From Gammaproteobacteria bacterium (GTDB lineage: Bacteria; Pseudomonadota; Gammaproteobacteria; SURF-13), in NCBI GenBank assembly GCA_023381235.1, contig JAMCTV010000018.1, positions 1-6,155 of the forward strand: a stretch of 6,155 nucleotides of DNA. The letters run 5' to 3'. Every line of letters begins with the position of its first letter. Within the stretch, counting starts at the first letter, position 1. Shown piece after piece: positions 5,244 through 6,155 of this stretch. The notes under the pieces are model-generated. The model ran no database searches and had not been told where the DNA came from. It saw only the letters and a program-made list of their open reading frames with translations. The position numbers and the translations under genes were made by a program.

Positions 5244-6155
5244 TTATAAGCGCGCCTTCAGAAAGCCGGTGATTTCAGCCAGCGGTACATTTTGGCTTTG
5301 CGTGTCGCGGCGGCCCTGGTATTCAACGGTTCCGGCGTCGAGGCCGCGTTCGCCGATCACGATGCGATGCGGGATGCCGATCAACTCCATGTCGGCGAAC
5401 ATCACGCCCGCGCGCAGAGAACGATCATCAAACAACACCTCTATCCCCGCGCCGGTCAGTTCCTTATAAAGTTTCTCCGCTGCTTCCTGCGTACGCGGCG
5501 ATTTGTGCATGTTCATGGGCAGCAGGGCGACGTGGAACGGCGCGATGGGGTTGGGCCAGATGATGCCGCGCGGGTCGTGGTTCTGTTCGATGGCGGAAGC
5601 CACCACGCGCGACACGCCGATGCCGTAGCAGCCCATCTCCATCGCTTGCGAGTGGCCGTTCTCGTCGAGATAGTTCGCGCCCATCGCGCTGGAGTATTTG
5701 CTGCCGAGCTGGAAGATGTGACCCACTTCGATGCCGCGCGCGATGGACAGTTTGCCTTTGCCGTCGGGCGAAGGGTCGCCCTCCACCACGTTGCGGATGT
5801 CCGCCACCTGCGGCTCCGGCAGGTCGCGCCCCCAGTTGACGCCGGTCAAATGCTTGCCGTCCTGGTTTGCGCCGCACACAAAGTCGCTCGTGTGCACGGC
5901 GGCGCGGTCGGCGATGGCGGGAATTTTCAAACCTATAGGCCCCACCGAGCCAGGCGCGCAACCCGCCGCGTCCTGTACCTGTTGCGGCGTGGCCAGGGTC
6001 AGCGGGGCGAAAACCTGCGTCAGCTTGGCGGCCTTCACCGTATTCAGTTCGTGATCGCCGCGCAACACCAGCGCGACGACGCCATCCTTGCCCTGCACCA
6101 GCAGGGTCTTGAGGCATTGCTTAGGGTCTACTTTTAAAAACCCGCAAAAAACTGT
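5244..6155 (-). CDS. proS: Prolyl-tRNA synthetase, C-terminal part (runs off the right edge)
   Basis: ProS charges tRNA-Pro with proline in the cytoplasm: ATP and proline form prolyl-adenylate, which is transferred to the tRNA. The 303 visible residues are the back half of the bacterial-type enzyme (about 570 residues in E. coli). Visible residues 1 to about 140 belong to the YbaK-like editing insertion domain (KTLLVQGKDG, LVLRGDHELN, ADIRNVVEGDPSPDGKG). The catalytic core resumes with GIEVGHIFQLGSKYS at 142-156 and class II motif 3, MGCYGIGVSRVV, at 174-185. The anticodon-binding domain covers about 205-303 (APFHVALLPMNMHKS, VLFDDR, GVMFADMELIGIPHRIVIG). The frame is open to base 6155, so the GTG at 6098 is an internal Val codon (KTLLVQG) and not a start. 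The stop faces TPR copy 3 across 119 nt, in which I see no clear terminator. Confidence 0.97.
   Translation of the reverse strand, partial: TVFCGFLKVDPKQCLKTLLVQGKDGVVALVLRGDHELNTVKAAKLTQVFAPLTLATPQQVQDAAGCAPGSVGPIGLKIPAIADRAAVHTSDFVCGANQDGKHLTGVNWGRDLPEPQVADIRNVVEGDPSPDGKGKLSIARGIEVGHIFQLGSKYSSAMGANYLDENGHSQAMEMGCYGIGVSRVVASAIEQNHDPRGIIWPNPIAPFHVALLPMNMHKSPRTQEAAEKLYKELTGAGIEVLFDDRSLRAGVMFADMELIGIPHRIVIGERGLDAGTVEYQGRRDTQSQNVPLAEITGFLKARL

Noticed and set aside
5292..6137. A 281-residue + strand open frame opposite proS
   Set aside because: The His/Arg/Val-rich translation is the typical shadow of the proS coding strand, which is certain.

Overview
The window reads as a stretch of Proteobacteria-type chromosome, probably from a betaproteobacterium. 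The best support is the C-terminal half of a bacterial-type prolyl-tRNA synthetase (proS), moderately high GC, purine-rich Shine-Dalgarno (SD) sites and a REP-like fold-back between genes. The lineage is an inference from these features; no marker settles it.

Layout. Everything up to about 5.12 kb lies on the + strand. A gene of unknown function with a Lys/Glu-rich coiled-coil tail (82-783, possibly starting upstream) is followed after 13 nt by the first of three related secreted TPR proteins (797-1720). A 286-nt gap holds a GC-rich hairpin and a REP-like palindrome. Next is the second TPR relative (2007-2648). Its N-terminal part matches the other two, but its C-terminal half has been replaced in frame by the back half of a VapC/PIN-type domain. 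Then come a small four-helix membrane protein (2716-3156), a broken formylglycine-generating-enzyme-like (FGE/SUMF) gene (3244 to about 3650; frameshift in the signal peptide and loss of the catalytic half), a small three-helix membrane protein whose start lies just past the break (3683-4102), and the third, full-length TPR relative (4186-5124). On the - strand, facing this block, is partial proS (5244-6155), which runs off the right edge.

How the parts relate. The TPR proteins share a signal peptide, a region built around P-x-x-P and A-P-W motifs, and in the two intact copies a C-terminal domain ending in I-L-x-x-D-G-x-x-L followed by a cysteine. The pattern suggests an old local gene family that has spread by duplication and been broken by recombination: two of the genes between the first and last copies are chimeric or truncated. 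The function of the exported TPR family is not evident from sequence. I see no tRNA, rRNA, CRISPR array, transposase or integron attC site. The strongest candidates for something new are the exported TPR family itself and the TPR-PIN chimera.
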